Counted from the stretch's first letter, positions 36,576 through 45,164 are shown. The stretch: 64,000 nucleotides of DNA from Streptomyces tsukubensis (GCF_009296025.1 NZ_CP045178.1:4278001-4342000), one strand, 5' to 3'. Translations and numbers: made by a program. The notes: generated by a model from the letters alone, not told the origin.

Positions 36576-37001
36576 ATGAGTGTTGTCCCGCAGACGAACT
36601 CCTCCGGCCAGGGGGGAGGCTCCGGAAACCTCTATGACGTACTTGAACTGATTCTGGACCGAGGTCTGGTGATTGATGCCTTCGTGCGGGTGTCGCTGGT
36701 CGGAATCGAGATACTCAAGATCGACGTTCGTGTCGTCGTCGCGAGTGTCGATACCTATCTCCGCTTCGCCGAAGCCTGTAACCGCCTTGACCTGGAGTCG
36801 GGCCGTAAGGCCCCCACCCAGCTCACCGACATCGTGGGCGACACGATGGAGAAAGGCGCCAAAGGAAAATCAAAAGGAGCGCTGAGCGGGGCCGTCGAAG
36901 CCTTCAGCGAATCGATGCAGGGCGGCGACCGGGAGAAGCAGACCGAGGAACGCCGCTCCTCGTCCAGCAATCGCCGTTCCACGCGCCGCCGGGAGGACTG
37001 A
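36576..37001 (+). CDS. gvpA: Gas vesicle structural protein GvpA-type
   Basis: This 141-residue protein has the conserved amphipathic core of GvpA/GvpJ ([53 protein letters not shown]). That core forms the ribbed vesicle wall. Unlike cyanobacterial GvpA (about 70 residues) it has a C-terminal tail of about 60 residues ending [14 protein letters not shown], basic and Ser-rich. AGGAAAGG lies upstream and gvpF follows after three bases. Confidence 0.93.
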   Translation: MSVVPQTNSSGQGGGSGNLYDVLELILDRGLVIDAFVRVSLVGIEILKIDVRVVVASVDTYLRFAEACNRLDLESGRKAPTQLTDIVGDTMEKGAKGKSKGALSGAVEAFSESMQGGDREKQTEERRSSSSNRRSTRRRED

Positions 37002-37004
37002 CCT

Positions 37005-37718
37005 GTGCCCACTTACATCTACGCGATCACCGCGGCCGATCACCCGATCAACCTTGAGGGGCTCGGAGGCGTCGGTGACCCCTCGGGCGAGCTGCGTACG
37101 GTCGGGACGAAGGCGCTCAGCGCCGTCGTGAGCGATGCCCCTGAGGGGCTGCGGGCCAAGCGCAGGGATCTGGTGGCGCACCAGAGCGTCCTGGAGCGAC
37201 TGCTCGCCGACGGAGCCGCGCTGCCGATGCGCTTCGGACTCGTGGGCCCCGACGACAGCCAGGTCGTAGCCGCACTTGATGAGCACCGCGAGGCGTACAC
37301 CGAACGGCTGACCCAGATCGACGGCTGTGTGGAGTACAACCTCAAGGTCTCGCGCGACGAGGACGACCTGCTGCGGGAGGTAGTGGCCGACTCCGCGGAG
37401 GTCCAGCGGCTCAACCAGCGCACCCGCGACAATCCGCAGGCACAGGACGACAAGGTGGCGCTCGGCGAGCTCATCGCCCGCGAGGTGCAGAACCGCGAGC
37501 AGCGGCAGGCCGCCGAACTGGTCGAGACCTTGGCGCCCCACGCGGTCGGACACGCACAGGCCGAGCCGACGAAGACGCACTTCGTGAATGTCTCGTTCCT
37601 GATCAGGCGGGACCGGACGGCGGCCTTCTCCGACCTCATCGACGAGACGGCCAAGCGGTACGGCGAGGCCTACCAGCTCAGCCTGCACGGCCCGCTGCCG
37701 CCGTACAGCTTCGTCTGA
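37005..37718 (+). CDS. gvpF: Gas vesicle protein GvpF (GvpL/F family)
   Basis: This 237-residue protein starts PTYIYAITAADHPINLEG and contains LPMRFGLVGPDDSQVVAALD and the C-terminal FVNVSFLIRRDRTAAFSDLI and GEAYQLSLHGPLPPYSFV. These features are standard for GvpF/L proteins, which bind GvpA and help nucleate or load the vesicle. GTG 37005 lies just after the gvpA stop with GGGAGGA upstream. Confidence 0.95.
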   Translation: MPTYIYAITAADHPINLEGLGGVGDPSGELRTVGTKALSAVVSDAPEGLRAKRRDLVAHQSVLERLLADGAALPMRFGLVGPDDSQVVAALDEHREAYTERLTQIDGCVEYNLKVSRDEDDLLREVVADSAEVQRLNQRTRDNPQAQDDKVALGELIAREVQNREQRQAAELVETLAPHAVGHAQAEPTKTHFVNVSFLIRRDRTAAFSDLIDETAKRYGEAYQLSLHGPLPPYSFV

Positions 37719-37846
37719 GGAACCGCGGAAGGACCGCGCGGCCGGGCACGGGGGTAGTGCCGGGTCCGCGACCGGCCGCCGATGCCGTACGGCGCGACGG
37801 GGCAGCTCACCGATCACCGGATCACCGAGAGCGGAGGACTCGCCAC

Positions 37847-38104
37847 ATGGGCCTCATCACCGAAGTTCTCACCTTCCCCCTGGCTCCCCTGCGGGGGACG
37901 ACCTGGGTCCTCGATCAGCTTCTGCTGACCGCGGAGCGTGAGTACTACGACCCGGCGCCCGTGCGCAAGGCACTGGCCGAACTGGAGCAGTCACTGCTGG
38001 ACGGCAGCATCGACGAAGCGGAGTTCGATCGCCGCGAGGACGAACTGCTGGACCGGCTGGAGCAACTTGAGGCGTATCAGCAGCAATTGCGGGCTCGTTC
38101 CTGA
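37847..38104 (+). CDS. gvpG: Gas vesicle protein GvpG
   Basis: This 85-residue protein of PF05120 type begins MGLITEVLTFPLAPLRGTTW, with VRKALAELEQSLLDGSIDEA and EFDRREDELLDRLEQLEAYQ as its helical second half. GvpG interacts with GvpF and GvpL in assembly. GCGGAGGA precedes the ATG. Confidence 0.93.
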   Translation: MGLITEVLTFPLAPLRGTTWVLDQLLLTAEREYYDPAPVRKALAELEQSLLDGSIDEAEFDRREDELLDRLEQLEAYQQQLRARS

Positions 38105-38176
38105 GCCCCGCGCCACCGCCGTGTCCACGCCGTGGCAGGACGGAAGAACGACGAGGAGATATGAGAGGTACGCGCG

Positions 38177-38839
38177 ATGATGAGTAACGCCAAGATAGGC
38201 GTCGCGCTCGTGGGGGGTTACCTCCTGGGGCGCACCAAGAAAGCCAAGCTCGCGGTAGGCATGGGCATGTTCCTGGCCGGCAAGAAGCTCGACTTCGATC
38301 CGCGCCAGATCGGAAAGCTCGTCGCCAACAACCCCGTCCTGAGCGGCCTCAACGATCAGGTCCGCAGCGAACTCGTGGAAGCCACGAAGAAGGCGGCCAC
38401 GGGGGCGCTCACCAAGCGTGCGACGAGCTTCGCCGACTCCCTCCACGAGCGCACACTCGACCTCAACGACCCGTCCGGGCGGCAGAGCCGCAAGGGCAAG
38501 GACGACGAGGACGGCGACGAGGCCAGGGACGACGAACGCGACACCCGCTCCGAGGCCTCCGGCGAGGACGAGTCGGACGAGAAGCCCGCACCCCGCCGCA
38601 AGGCCGCCTCCACGAAGGCGTCCGCCGGATCCAAGGCACGTTCGACCACGGGCGGCGGTGCGAGCAAGAGCGCGAGCGCGGCCGGGAAGACCGCGAGCGG
38701 CGCGAGCAAGAAGACTTCGGGTACGGCGAAGAGCGCGGCCAAGGGCTCCTCCACGGCCCGTAAGACGGCCTCGGGCACGCGGAAGGCCGCCACCGGCACG
38801 GTGACGAAGTCGACGGAGCGGGGTGGTCGCAATGGCTGA
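38177..38839 (+). CDS. gvpY: Gas vesicle cluster protein GvpY
   Basis: This 220-residue protein matches the gvpY position in Streptomyces clusters. Residues 1-35 are hydrophobic (IGVALVGGYLLGRTKKAKLA, VGMGMFLAGKKL), with a helical region to about 95. An acidic patch (DDEDGDEARDDERDTRSEAS) follows. A basic tail of about 85 residues is built of K, S, A, T and G in histone-H1-like repeats (SKKTSGTAKSAAKGSSTARK). It overlaps gvpZ by eight bases. The biochemical role is unknown. Confidence 0.82.
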   Translation: MMSNAKIGVALVGGYLLGRTKKAKLAVGMGMFLAGKKLDFDPRQIGKLVANNPVLSGLNDQVRSELVEATKKAATGALTKRATSFADSLHERTLDLNDPSGRQSRKGKDDEDGDEARDDERDTRSEASGEDESDEKPAPRRKAASTKASAGSKARSTTGGGASKSASAAGKTASGASKKTSGTAKSAAKGSSTARKTASGTRKAATGTVTKSTERGGRNG

Positions 38840-40205
38840 GTCCGGCTTCAGCAAGATCAAGGACGAGGTGAAGAACAACCCCGCCACCGACCGGCTGAAG
38901 GAAGAGCTGCAGAGCTACCTTCAGGCCCGTGCCCAGAAGGCCGTGACGGGGCTCGGTTCGAAGCTCGGTGAGAGCGTCACCAAGCTCGCCAACCCGTCCG
39001 AGGGCGGCGGCCCCGGCGGTCTCATGAGCAACCTGGCCAAGGGCGGCAAGGCGCTCAGTGAGGGCAAGTCCCCGGCCCAGGCGGCCATGAGCGTGGGTGC
39101 TTCGCACATGAAGGACGTCGTCAAGGACAAGGTCAAGGGCCTGTTCGGCAAGGGCCGCAAGGGCGGCGGCGGCAAGTCCAAGAGCGTGACCATCGTCGAG
39201 GACATCGACGTCGGCGTGCCCGTGCGCGAGGCCTACGACCAATGGACCCAGTTCCAGGAGTTCAGCACCTTCGCCAAGGGTGTCGTCAGCGTGGAGAAGT
39301 CCGACGACACCAGCAGCAACTGGAAGGTGAAGGTCGCCAAGTCCACACGGAGCTGGAAGGCGAACGTCACTGAACAGGTACCTGACGAGCGGATCACCTG
39401 GACCACCGAGGGTGCCAAGGGCACGGTCAAGGGCGTCGTCACCTTCCACCGCGTCACCGACAACCTCACCCGGGTCCTGATGGTTCTTGAGTACTTCCCC
39501 AAGGGCCTTTTCGAGAAGACCGGCAATATCTGGCGTGCGCAGGGCCGCAGGGCTCGACTCGATCTGAAGCTGTACCGCAAGTTCATCATGATGCGCGGTG
39601 AGGCCACCGACGGATGGCGTGGCGAGATCAGGGACGGCGAGGTCGTCGTGGAGCACGACGACGCCGTGGCGGAGGAGGAAGAGCAGAAGGCACGCGACGA
39701 GGAGGAGCGCGAGAGCGAGGACTCCGACTCCGAGGACTCCGACTCCGAGGACTCCGAGGACTCCGAGGACTCCGAAGCCGAGGGCGCTGAGAACGACGCC
39801 GAGGACGACGAGTACGAGGACGACGAGGAGTCCGACGAACCGCGCGCCGAGGACGACGAGGCCGAGTACGAGGACGACGAGGAGCTCGACGAGCCCCGTG
39901 CCGAGGACGACGAGGCCGAGTACGACGAAGAAGACGAGCCCGAAGAGGACTCGGACGAGGTGCGCGACGAGACGGACGAGGACGAGGAGTCCGAGGACGA
40001 GGACCGGACCGGGCGCGCCCGGTCGAACGGTGGCCGCGGCCGCGACAAGGACGATGACGACGACAAGCCCCGGGACGAGGACGAGTTCCGGGACGACGAG
40101 GACGACGAGGACGAGGAGTACGAGGACGACGAGGAGCCCGCGGACGAGGAAGAAGAGCCCGAGCACGCCCCCCGCCGTCGCCGTACCGCCGCGGCCCGTC
40201 GCTGA
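38832..40205 (+). CDS. gvpZ: Gas vesicle cluster protein GvpZ, SRPBCC domain with acidic tail
   Basis: In this 457-residue protein, residues 1-115 resemble a helical adaptor. Residues 120-255 form a SRPBCC/polyketide-cyclase-like domain (VTIVEDIDVGVPVREAYDQW, TQFQEFSTFAKGVVSVEKSD, ITWTTEGAKGTVKGVVTFHR, LMVLEYFPKGLFEKTGNIWR), a ligand- or lipid-binding fold. From residue 275 on the chain is almost entirely Asp and Glu with repeats such as EDSDSEDSDSEDSEDSEDSE and ends in RRRRTAAARR. The tail is surely disordered and strongly negative. Confidence 0.85.
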   Translation: MAESGFSKIKDEVKNNPATDRLKEELQSYLQARAQKAVTGLGSKLGESVTKLANPSEGGGPGGLMSNLAKGGKALSEGKSPAQAAMSVGASHMKDVVKDKVKGLFGKGRKGGGGKSKSVTIVEDIDVGVPVREAYDQWTQFQEFSTFAKGVVSVEKSDDTSSNWKVKVAKSTRSWKANVTEQVPDERITWTTEGAKGTVKGVVTFHRVTDNLTRVLMVLEYFPKGLFEKTGNIWRAQGRRARLDLKLYRKFIMMRGEATDGWRGEIRDGEVVVEHDDAVAEEEEQKARDEEERESEDSDSEDSDSEDSEDSEDSEAEGAENDAEDDEYEDDEESDEPRAEDDEAEYEDDEELDEPRAEDDEAEYDEEDEPEEDSDEVRDETDEDEESEDEDRTGRARSNGGRGRDKDDDDDKPRDEDEFRDDEDDEDEEYEDDEEPADEEEEPEHAPRRRRTAAARR

Positions 40206-40236
40206 CGAGGGTCTTCGAGAGAGGCAGGGCTGATAC

Positions 40237-41283
40237 GTGTCCGATTCAGTGGCAGGCCGTATGGGGTCGTCCGGAGGGATGTCCCCGTACGGCCAGGCAC
40301 AGCAGGGCTCGTCGGCCAACCTCGCCGACATCCTGGAACGTGTCCTCGACAAGGGCATCGTCATCGCCGGTGACATCCAGATCAATCTCCTCGACATAGA
40401 GCTGCTGACGATCAAGTTGCGGCTGCTGGTCGCCTCGGTCGACAAGGCCAAGGAGATGGGCATCGACTGGTGGGAGCACGACCCCTCCCTGTCGTCGAAG
40501 GCCCACGGGTCCTCGACGCAGATGCCGGCCGCGCGCGGGGGTTCCAATTCGGACGGCCGCAGCGCCGTGGAGGAGGAGAACGCCAGGCTCCGGGCGGAGA
40601 TCGAGGCGCTGAAGTCGGCGCAGCTCTCCGCGGGTACGGGACAGGCGGCCCCGGAGCGCGTCCCCGAGCAGGTCCATGAGGTGACGTCGGTACCCGCGCA
40701 GGGTCGCGCTCCCGCACCCGATGCCCGCCGATCGGAACCGAGTCGGAACGTCGAGGCCCCGGAGCCCATCGAACTCGACGATCCGGCCCTGGACGACGGG
40801 CGGGACGACTACCGGGACGACGACCGGGATGGCGACGACCGGGACGACGACCAGGACGGTGATCCGGCCGACCACGAGGCGCGGGCCGACGGCGGGCGGG
40901 CTACCGGGCGGGCCGCGTCCGACCGGCCCCGTTCCCCCGGCAGGCCCGTCGCGAAGACCGGCAGGACGCAGCGGTCCGCGGCGAAGCGGAAGCCGGACGG
41001 GGCCGGGGAGTCCGGCGGGTCGGGTGAGTCCGGCCGTGAGGTGGACGAGCCGGACGCGCGGAGGGCCCCGGCCAAGCGTGCTCCCGCCAAGAGGGCCTCC
41101 GCCAAGAGGGCCTCCGCCAAGAAGGCACCGGCCAAGAAGGCGCCGGAGAAGGCCGCGACGAGGAAGACGCGCCCGCGGCCGGCCGCCGGGTCCGGCGAAG
41201 AGGAGGCGTCCGAGGGCCGTGCCCAGGACCGCGACGCCCCGCGGCCCGAGTCCGGCCCCGACGGGGCACGGAACGAAGAATGA
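40237..41283 (+). CDS. gvpJ: Gas vesicle protein GvpJ with long charged extension
   Basis: In this 348-residue protein, residues 25-85 hold the GvpA/J core (NLADILERVLDKGIVIAGDI, QINLLDIELLTIKLRLLVAS, VDKAKEMGIDWWEHDP). A coiled-coil segment follows (VEEENARLRAEIEALKSAQL), then an acidic stretch (DDYRDDDRDGDDRDDDQDGD). The tail is basic with repeats RAPAKRASAKRASAKKAPAK, reminiscent of histone H1. Typical GvpJ proteins are near 100 residues. GTG 40237 is the start. Confidence 0.9.
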   Translation: MSDSVAGRMGSSGGMSPYGQAQQGSSANLADILERVLDKGIVIAGDIQINLLDIELLTIKLRLLVASVDKAKEMGIDWWEHDPSLSSKAHGSSTQMPAARGGSNSDGRSAVEEENARLRAEIEALKSAQLSAGTGQAAPERVPEQVHEVTSVPAQGRAPAPDARRSEPSRNVEAPEPIELDDPALDDGRDDYRDDDRDGDDRDDDQDGDPADHEARADGGRATGRAASDRPRSPGRPVAKTGRTQRSAAKRKPDGAGESGGSGESGREVDEPDARRAPAKRAPAKRASAKRASAKKAPAKKAPEKAATRKTRPRPAAGSGEEEASEGRAQDRDAPRPESGPDGARNEE

Positions 41284-41353
41284 CCACCACGAGACCCCAG
41301 CCGGGCAAGCGCGGACCCACGGCTCCACGCTCCCGCACAGGAGGTGACCGCAG

Positions 41354-42259
41354 ATGACCGGGCCCGGCACGCGGACGCACGAGCCGTCGTCCCAGGCGGC
41401 CCCGATCGCCTACGTCTTCGCCGTCGGCAGGGCGGGCGACGCGCTGGAGGAAGTCGCACGGCGGGTAGTGGGCCAGGACGGCGCCGTTGTACGCGTCGTG
41501 AACGACGGTGGGCTCGGCGCCCTCGTCTGCGACGTGCCGGACGACCGGTTCGGCGAGGAGGGCATGAAGGCCCAGATGGAGGACCTCGCCAGGCTGGAGG
41601 TCGTGGCCCGAGCCCACCACGACGTGGTCGCGGGCGCTTACGATCACACCACCGTGCTGCCCATGCGGCTGGCGACGGTGTACCTCGACGACTCCCGGGT
41701 CGCGGGAATGCTGGCCGAGCGGGGTGGAGAATTCCACGCGCTGCTCTCCCAGTTGGAGGGTCAGGTCGAGTGGGGCGTCAAGGTCTACGCCGATCCGCGG
41801 GAGGCCGCCGCGGCAGCCGCCGCGCCCGCCGCCGACCCGGCGACGACGAGCCCCGGGCGGGCCTATCTTCAGCAGCGCAGGATGAGTCGGCGCAACCATC
41901 AGCAGGCGTTCCGGGCGGCGGGCGCCGTGGTCGGCAGGATCACCGAAGCGGCGCTCGGCCTCGCGTCCGCCCGTGTCGCGCACCGCCCTCAGCAGGGCGA
42001 ACTGGCCACCGGCTCGGGCGAGAACATAGCCAACGACGCCTATCTGGTGCCCGCCGAGCGGGGCCAGGAGTTCAGGGAGACGGTGTCCCGGCTCGGTGAG
42101 GACACCCCGGGCGTACGTGTCGAGGTGACGGGGCCCTGGGCTCCGTACTCCTTCGCGACCCCACCGGCGCGGGCGGAGCGTACGCCGGAGCAGCAGCCAC
42201 TGCCCGCCCAGGGGCAGGAAGGTGCCGGTACGGCCGCGGGAGGCGTCGATGGGCGCTGA
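41354..42259 (+). CDS. gvpL: Gas vesicle protein GvpL (GvpL/F family)
   Basis: This 301-residue GvpL/F protein has IAYVFAVGRAGDALEEVARR, VARAHHDVVAGAYDHTTVLP, MRLATVYLDDSRVAGMLAER and the family end YSFA. Compared with GvpF it has an insertion rich in Ala and Arg around residues 150-190. AGGAGGT lies upstream. It overlaps gvpS by 11 bases, so the two are translationally coupled. Confidence 0.93.
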   Translation: MTGPGTRTHEPSSQAAPIAYVFAVGRAGDALEEVARRVVGQDGAVVRVVNDGGLGALVCDVPDDRFGEEGMKAQMEDLARLEVVARAHHDVVAGAYDHTTVLPMRLATVYLDDSRVAGMLAERGGEFHALLSQLEGQVEWGVKVYADPREAAAAAAAPAADPATTSPGRAYLQQRRMSRRNHQQAFRAAGAVVGRITEAALGLASARVAHRPQQGELATGSGENIANDAYLVPAERGQEFRETVSRLGEDTPGVRVEVTGPWAPYSFATPPARAERTPEQQPLPAQGQEGAGTAAGGVDGR

Positions 42260-42542
42260 CGACGGCGTACTGCCCGGATTCGCGGGCGGTTTCGGCGGTG
42301 AGGGAGGGCCGGGTGGTCCGTCCTCGGTGGGGAGCGACGGTCTCTCGGTGAACGGGTTCGACGAGGAGGACTCCCTCTCGGGGCGCCAGGTGGCGCTCAT
42401 CGACCTGCTCGACCGGCTCCTCAACGGCGGCGCGGTCCTCACCGGCGACCTCGTGCTCTCGATCGCGGACATCGACCTGGTCCACATCAACCTGCGCGCG
42501 GTGATCCATTCGATCACCCCCGACAGTCCCGGTCCCTGGTGA
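42249..42542 (+). CDS. gvpS: Gas vesicle protein GvpS (short GvpA/J/M type)
   Basis: This 97-residue protein has a Gly-rich N-terminus and then the GvpA-like core QVALIDLLDRLLNGGAVLTG, DLVLSIADIDLVHINLRAVI. GvpJ, GvpM and GvpS proteins probably build the conical ends or nucleus of the vesicle. It overlaps gvpL in front and gvpK (GTGA) behind. Confidence 0.9.
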   Translation: MGADDGVLPGFAGGFGGEGGPGGPSSVGSDGLSVNGFDEEDSLSGRQVALIDLLDRLLNGGAVLTGDLVLSIADIDLVHINLRAVIHSITPDSPGPW

Positions 42543-43231
42543 ACGGCGTGGAGCGGCCCGAGGTCCGCCCGGAGAGGGACCAGGCCGGTCCCGAGACGGA
42601 TCAGGACGGCCCGGAGACGGATCAGGACGGTACGGAGACGGATCAGGACGGTACGGAGCGAGACGAAGGACGAGCGGCGCGGATGGATGACGGACGGAAC
42701 ACCACCACACGGGAGATCGCCGGGGCCGGCGCCGACCGCGCCGTCCCCGTACGGGCAGCCGACCCTGCCGTGCCGGACACCGCGGTCCCGAAGGCTTCGA
42801 CGGCCGGAGCCGACCCCGTCGCGCCGGACCCCGTACCCATGGCCGATGTCGATCCGCGTCTGGGCGAGGTCGCTCAGGCGGCGGCCCGTGCCTTCGATCT
42901 GCTGCCCGCGGGGCCCGAGACGGACACGGGGTCCGGTCACGGCCATGGGACGGCACAGAGGCTTGAAACCGATCCCGACACCGTGGAACGGGATCTCATC
43001 AAACTGGTACTCACCATCGTGGAGTTGCTCCGCCAGCTCATGGAGCGCACGGCGTTGCACCGCGTCGACCAGGGCGACCTGACGGAACACCAGGAGGAGC
43101 GCGTCGGGATGACCCTGATGATCCTTCAGGACCGGATGGAGGAGCTGGCCGAGCGGTACGGGCTGACCATGGACGACCTCAATCTCGACCTCGGGCCGCT
43201 GGGTTCACTGCTGCCGCGAGGCGAGGGCTGA
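42539..43231 (+). CDS. gvpK: Gas vesicle protein GvpK with repeat-containing N-terminus
   Basis: This 230-residue protein has its GvpK core in the C-terminal half (RLETDPDTVERDLIKLVLTI, VELLRQLMERTALHRVDQGD, LTEHQEERVGMTLMILQDRM, EELAERYGLTMDDLNLDLGP). The N-terminal 100 residues are acidic and disordered, with three exact 7-residue repeats of ETDQDGP/T type. GvpK is an essential assembly factor of unknown mechanism. It is the last gene of the ten-gene cluster. Confidence 0.92.
   Translation: MNGVERPEVRPERDQAGPETDQDGPETDQDGTETDQDGTERDEGRAARMDDGRNTTTREIAGAGADRAVPVRAADPAVPDTAVPKASTAGADPVAPDPVPMADVDPRLGEVAQAAARAFDLLPAGPETDTGSGHGHGTAQRLETDPDTVERDLIKLVLTIVELLRQLMERTALHRVDQGDLTEHQEERVGMTLMILQDRMEELAERYGLTMDDLNLDLGPLGSLLPRGEG
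42593..42655 (+). repeat. Three 21-bp in-frame tandem repeats in gvpK
   Basis: Units starting at 42593, 42614 and 42635 encode ETDQDGP, ETDQDGT and ETDQDGT. The preserved frame suggests slippage tolerated in a disordered acidic tail. Confidence 0.9.
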
Positions 43232-43424
43232 GGGCCCCTCTCGCCCTCCCGCTCCTTGACCCCACCTCAGAGGCCGCCGGAAGACGCCTCCATGGGCGGG
43301 CCGGGCCTGTCCGCGTGGACAGTCCAGCTTCTACGCTTGTTGACACCCAGCGGCCCTGCTGGCTGAAGCCCCGCTGGAGGCCGTCGCCGTGTTTTGCGAC
43401 GCGAGTAGCGGTTATCCGGACGAC

Positions 43425-43919
43425 ATGGCTGAAGAGAACGCACACTCGAAGACCACCGCAGGCAAGGCGACGCGGGCCGCAAGTACGGCGGACAAGAAGG
43501 CCCAGGAGGCCACCGGCAAGGCCAAACAGGAGGCTTCCGGTGCCACGGCAAAGGCCGAGGACACCGCACGGACGGCGAAGACAGGCGTGAGCACCGTCGG
43601 CGGGGCTGCGAAGTCCGGCGCGCGAACCGCCGGTGAGACGGCCAAGTCGGGTGCCCAGTCGGCCGGAGAGGCCACGAAGCGCGCGGGCGCGGCGGCCGCG
43701 CAGAGCGCGGAGGCGGGGCGCCAGAAGGCCGTCGCCGTCTCGGGCAAGGCCGTGGCCACCGCGGGTGCGGCATGGACCGTCATCAAGGCACGCAAGGCCA
43801 TCGCGATCGGTGCCGGAGCGGGATTCGCCTCCGTCGTCACCGCCTCCTACTTCGCGGGGCGTCAGTCCGCGAAGCAGCCGATGGGGCCCCTTACCCGGTT
43901 CACCGGCGGCAGGCTGTAG
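43425..43919 (+). CDS. Ala/Lys-rich LEA-like protein with C-terminal membrane anchor
   Basis: In this 164-residue protein, residues 1-110 are low complexity in A, K, T, G and S with an 11-residue-like periodicity (SKTTAGKATRAASTADKKAQ), resembling LEA or histone-H1-like helices. A probable membrane helix is at 128-148 (AIAIGAGAGFASVVTASYFA). The ending is GRQSAKQPMGPLTRFTGGRL. It lies 193 bases after gvpK in the same direction and its composition echoes the GvpY tail, so it may belong to the gas-vesicle unit. An upstream GTG start (43389) is possible. Confidence 0.65.
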   Translation: MAEENAHSKTTAGKATRAASTADKKAQEATGKAKQEASGATAKAEDTARTAKTGVSTVGGAAKSGARTAGETAKSGAQSAGEATKRAGAAAAQSAEAGRQKAVAVSGKAVATAGAAWTVIKARKAIAIGAGAGFASVVTASYFAGRQSAKQPMGPLTRFTGGRL

Positions 43920-43984
43920 ATGACCGCGATCGGCGGCCGGAGCCGGGCTCCGGGGACAGCGCCGAACGTGGGCGTCGGACGGGA

Positions 43985-44000
43985 TGTTTCACGTGAAACA
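43985..44000. other. parS: parS site 11 (perfect)
   Basis: Exact TGTTTCACGTGAAACA after the gas-vesicle region. Confidence 0.92.
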
Positions 44001-44227
44001 CCGGCCGGTCGCCACCCCGACGGTGAACGTGGATCGTGCGCCGAGCGCGGTGAGCCGCCGTTCGTGGGTGCGTCGGCCACGGGGAACCCGGGTCGGTACG
44101 CGAAGGAAGCAGAATCGGAAACGAAAACACGGAAGCAGACAATTGTCTGTCCCACTCGAAGCCGGCGTCGACACCGCAGCTGATGTCGATGCCGGCTCGT
44201 CCGTGATGCCGATGCGGGCTCGTTCGT

Positions 44228-44272
44228 GATGCCGATGCCGATGCCGATGCCGATGCCGATGCCGATGCCGAT
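44228..44272. repeat. Hexanucleotide microsatellite (GATGCC)7GAT
   Basis: Seven perfect copies plus half a unit. Degenerate relatives precede it at 44180-44225. It lies 20 bases from the stop of the following leftward gene and is prone to length change. Confidence 0.95.
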
Positions 44273-44291
44273 CGGCGTCCCTTGACCGGGA

Positions 44292-45164
44292 CTAATCGGG
44301 ACGGTGCTCAGGCCCGCCGTAATCAGGGCTGCTGAAGTCCGGGCTTGAGAAGCTGGGGCGCGTCCCCGTCCCGGACGCGCCGTTCTCCTCCGGGCTGCTG
44401 AACCCGGGCCTGTTGTATCCCAGGTTCGGCATTCTCTGGGGGCCTGCTCGCCGTACGGGGTTCTCCGCGACCGTGCCTGAGGCGGTTTCGGCCTCCCGCA
44501 GGAACGGCAGCATCCCTCTTTCCAGGAGCGCTTGACGCCACGCCTCTCTAGCTCGTTCCACCTCCGCGTCCTGTTCTTCGTCCGTGTCGGCCAGGACCGA
44601 GGTCGAGCCGTTGCGCAGTGCTGTCAGCAGGAGACCGGCACCGGCGATGAGGATGGCGACGGCGGTGAGGACGCCGAAGACGGAGCCCGCGGTGATCAGG
44701 GTGGTGGCGATGGCGGGCTCGGGGGTGAGCATCTTCAGGATGTAGCCGACGAGCAGGAAGATGACGGCCGCCGTGCCCGCGAGCACGGGTGCCAGGACCG
44801 CCACGACGGCGATGATTCCCGCACCGGCCGCCTCGGTGACCCCGCTGACGGAGACGCCGAGCCCCAGCGGGCCCGGGGTTCCCGCCGTGGCGCCGCTCTC
44901 GTCGGAGCCGCCTCCCCGCAGTCCGCCCGCGGGCTCGCGGAACTGCTCACGGACCTTGACGTAATGCTGGTACTCGGTGGCCGCCGCGGCTGTGATGAGG
45001 GCACTGGCGTTGAGCGCCATCGTGCGGAGCTGCTCGGGATTGAGCCGGTGCGGCTTGGTGGCGAGGTCGGGATGGTCAGGTGTGATGTGGAGAGCCTCAT
45101 CGAGGATCCGCTCGTACTCGGGCCGGTCCTCGTTCAGCAGGTGCGGAGCGCTGTTCATGTGCAT
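44292..45164 (-). CDS. Membrane protein of unknown function
   Basis: In this 290-residue protein, a cytoplasmic helical region of about 90 residues (YERILDEALHITPDHPDLAT, ALNASALITAAAATEYQHYV) is followed by three hydrophobic segments (AAGAGIIAVVAVLAPVLAGT, AAVIFLLVGYILKML, SVFGVLTAVAILIAGAGLLL). The charged C-terminus (EEQDAEVERAREAWRQALLE) ends in a Ser/Pro/Gly-rich tail repeating FSSPD-like units. ATG 45164 has GGAG nine bases upstream. I do not recognise the family. Confidence 0.72.
   Translation of the reverse strand: MHMNSAPHLLNEDRPEYERILDEALHITPDHPDLATKPHRLNPEQLRTMALNASALITAAAATEYQHYVKVREQFREPAGGLRGGGSDESGATAGTPGPLGLGVSVSGVTEAAGAGIIAVVAVLAPVLAGTAAVIFLLVGYILKMLTPEPAIATTLITAGSVFGVLTAVAILIAGAGLLLTALRNGSTSVLADTDEEQDAEVERAREAWRQALLERGMLPFLREAETASGTVAENPVRRAGPQRMPNLGYNRPGFSSPEENGASGTGTRPSFSSPDFSSPDYGGPEHRPD

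Larger units (their letters stand above)
43920..44291. other. Intergenic region with parS and a hexanucleotide repeat
   Basis: 372 bases between convergent genes: parS at 43985, a 14-bp palindrome CAGACAATTGTCTG at 44136-44149, and a (GATGCC)n tract at 44228-44272. No gene is seen. Confidence 0.65.

Noticed and set aside
38463..40769. Long leftward open frame opposite gvpY-gvpZ (about 768 codons)
   Set aside because: Low-complexity Val/Leu-rich translation of the acidic and basic repeat regions; the forward strand has the gas-vesicle proteins in conserved order.
40901..43090. Leftward 729-codon frame over gvpJ-gvpK
   Set aside because: Arg/Pro-rich shadow without domains; it overlaps four supported genes.
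44228..44272. Possible CRISPR-like array
   Set aside because: The repeat is a perfect hexamer without spacers, and no cas genes are present.
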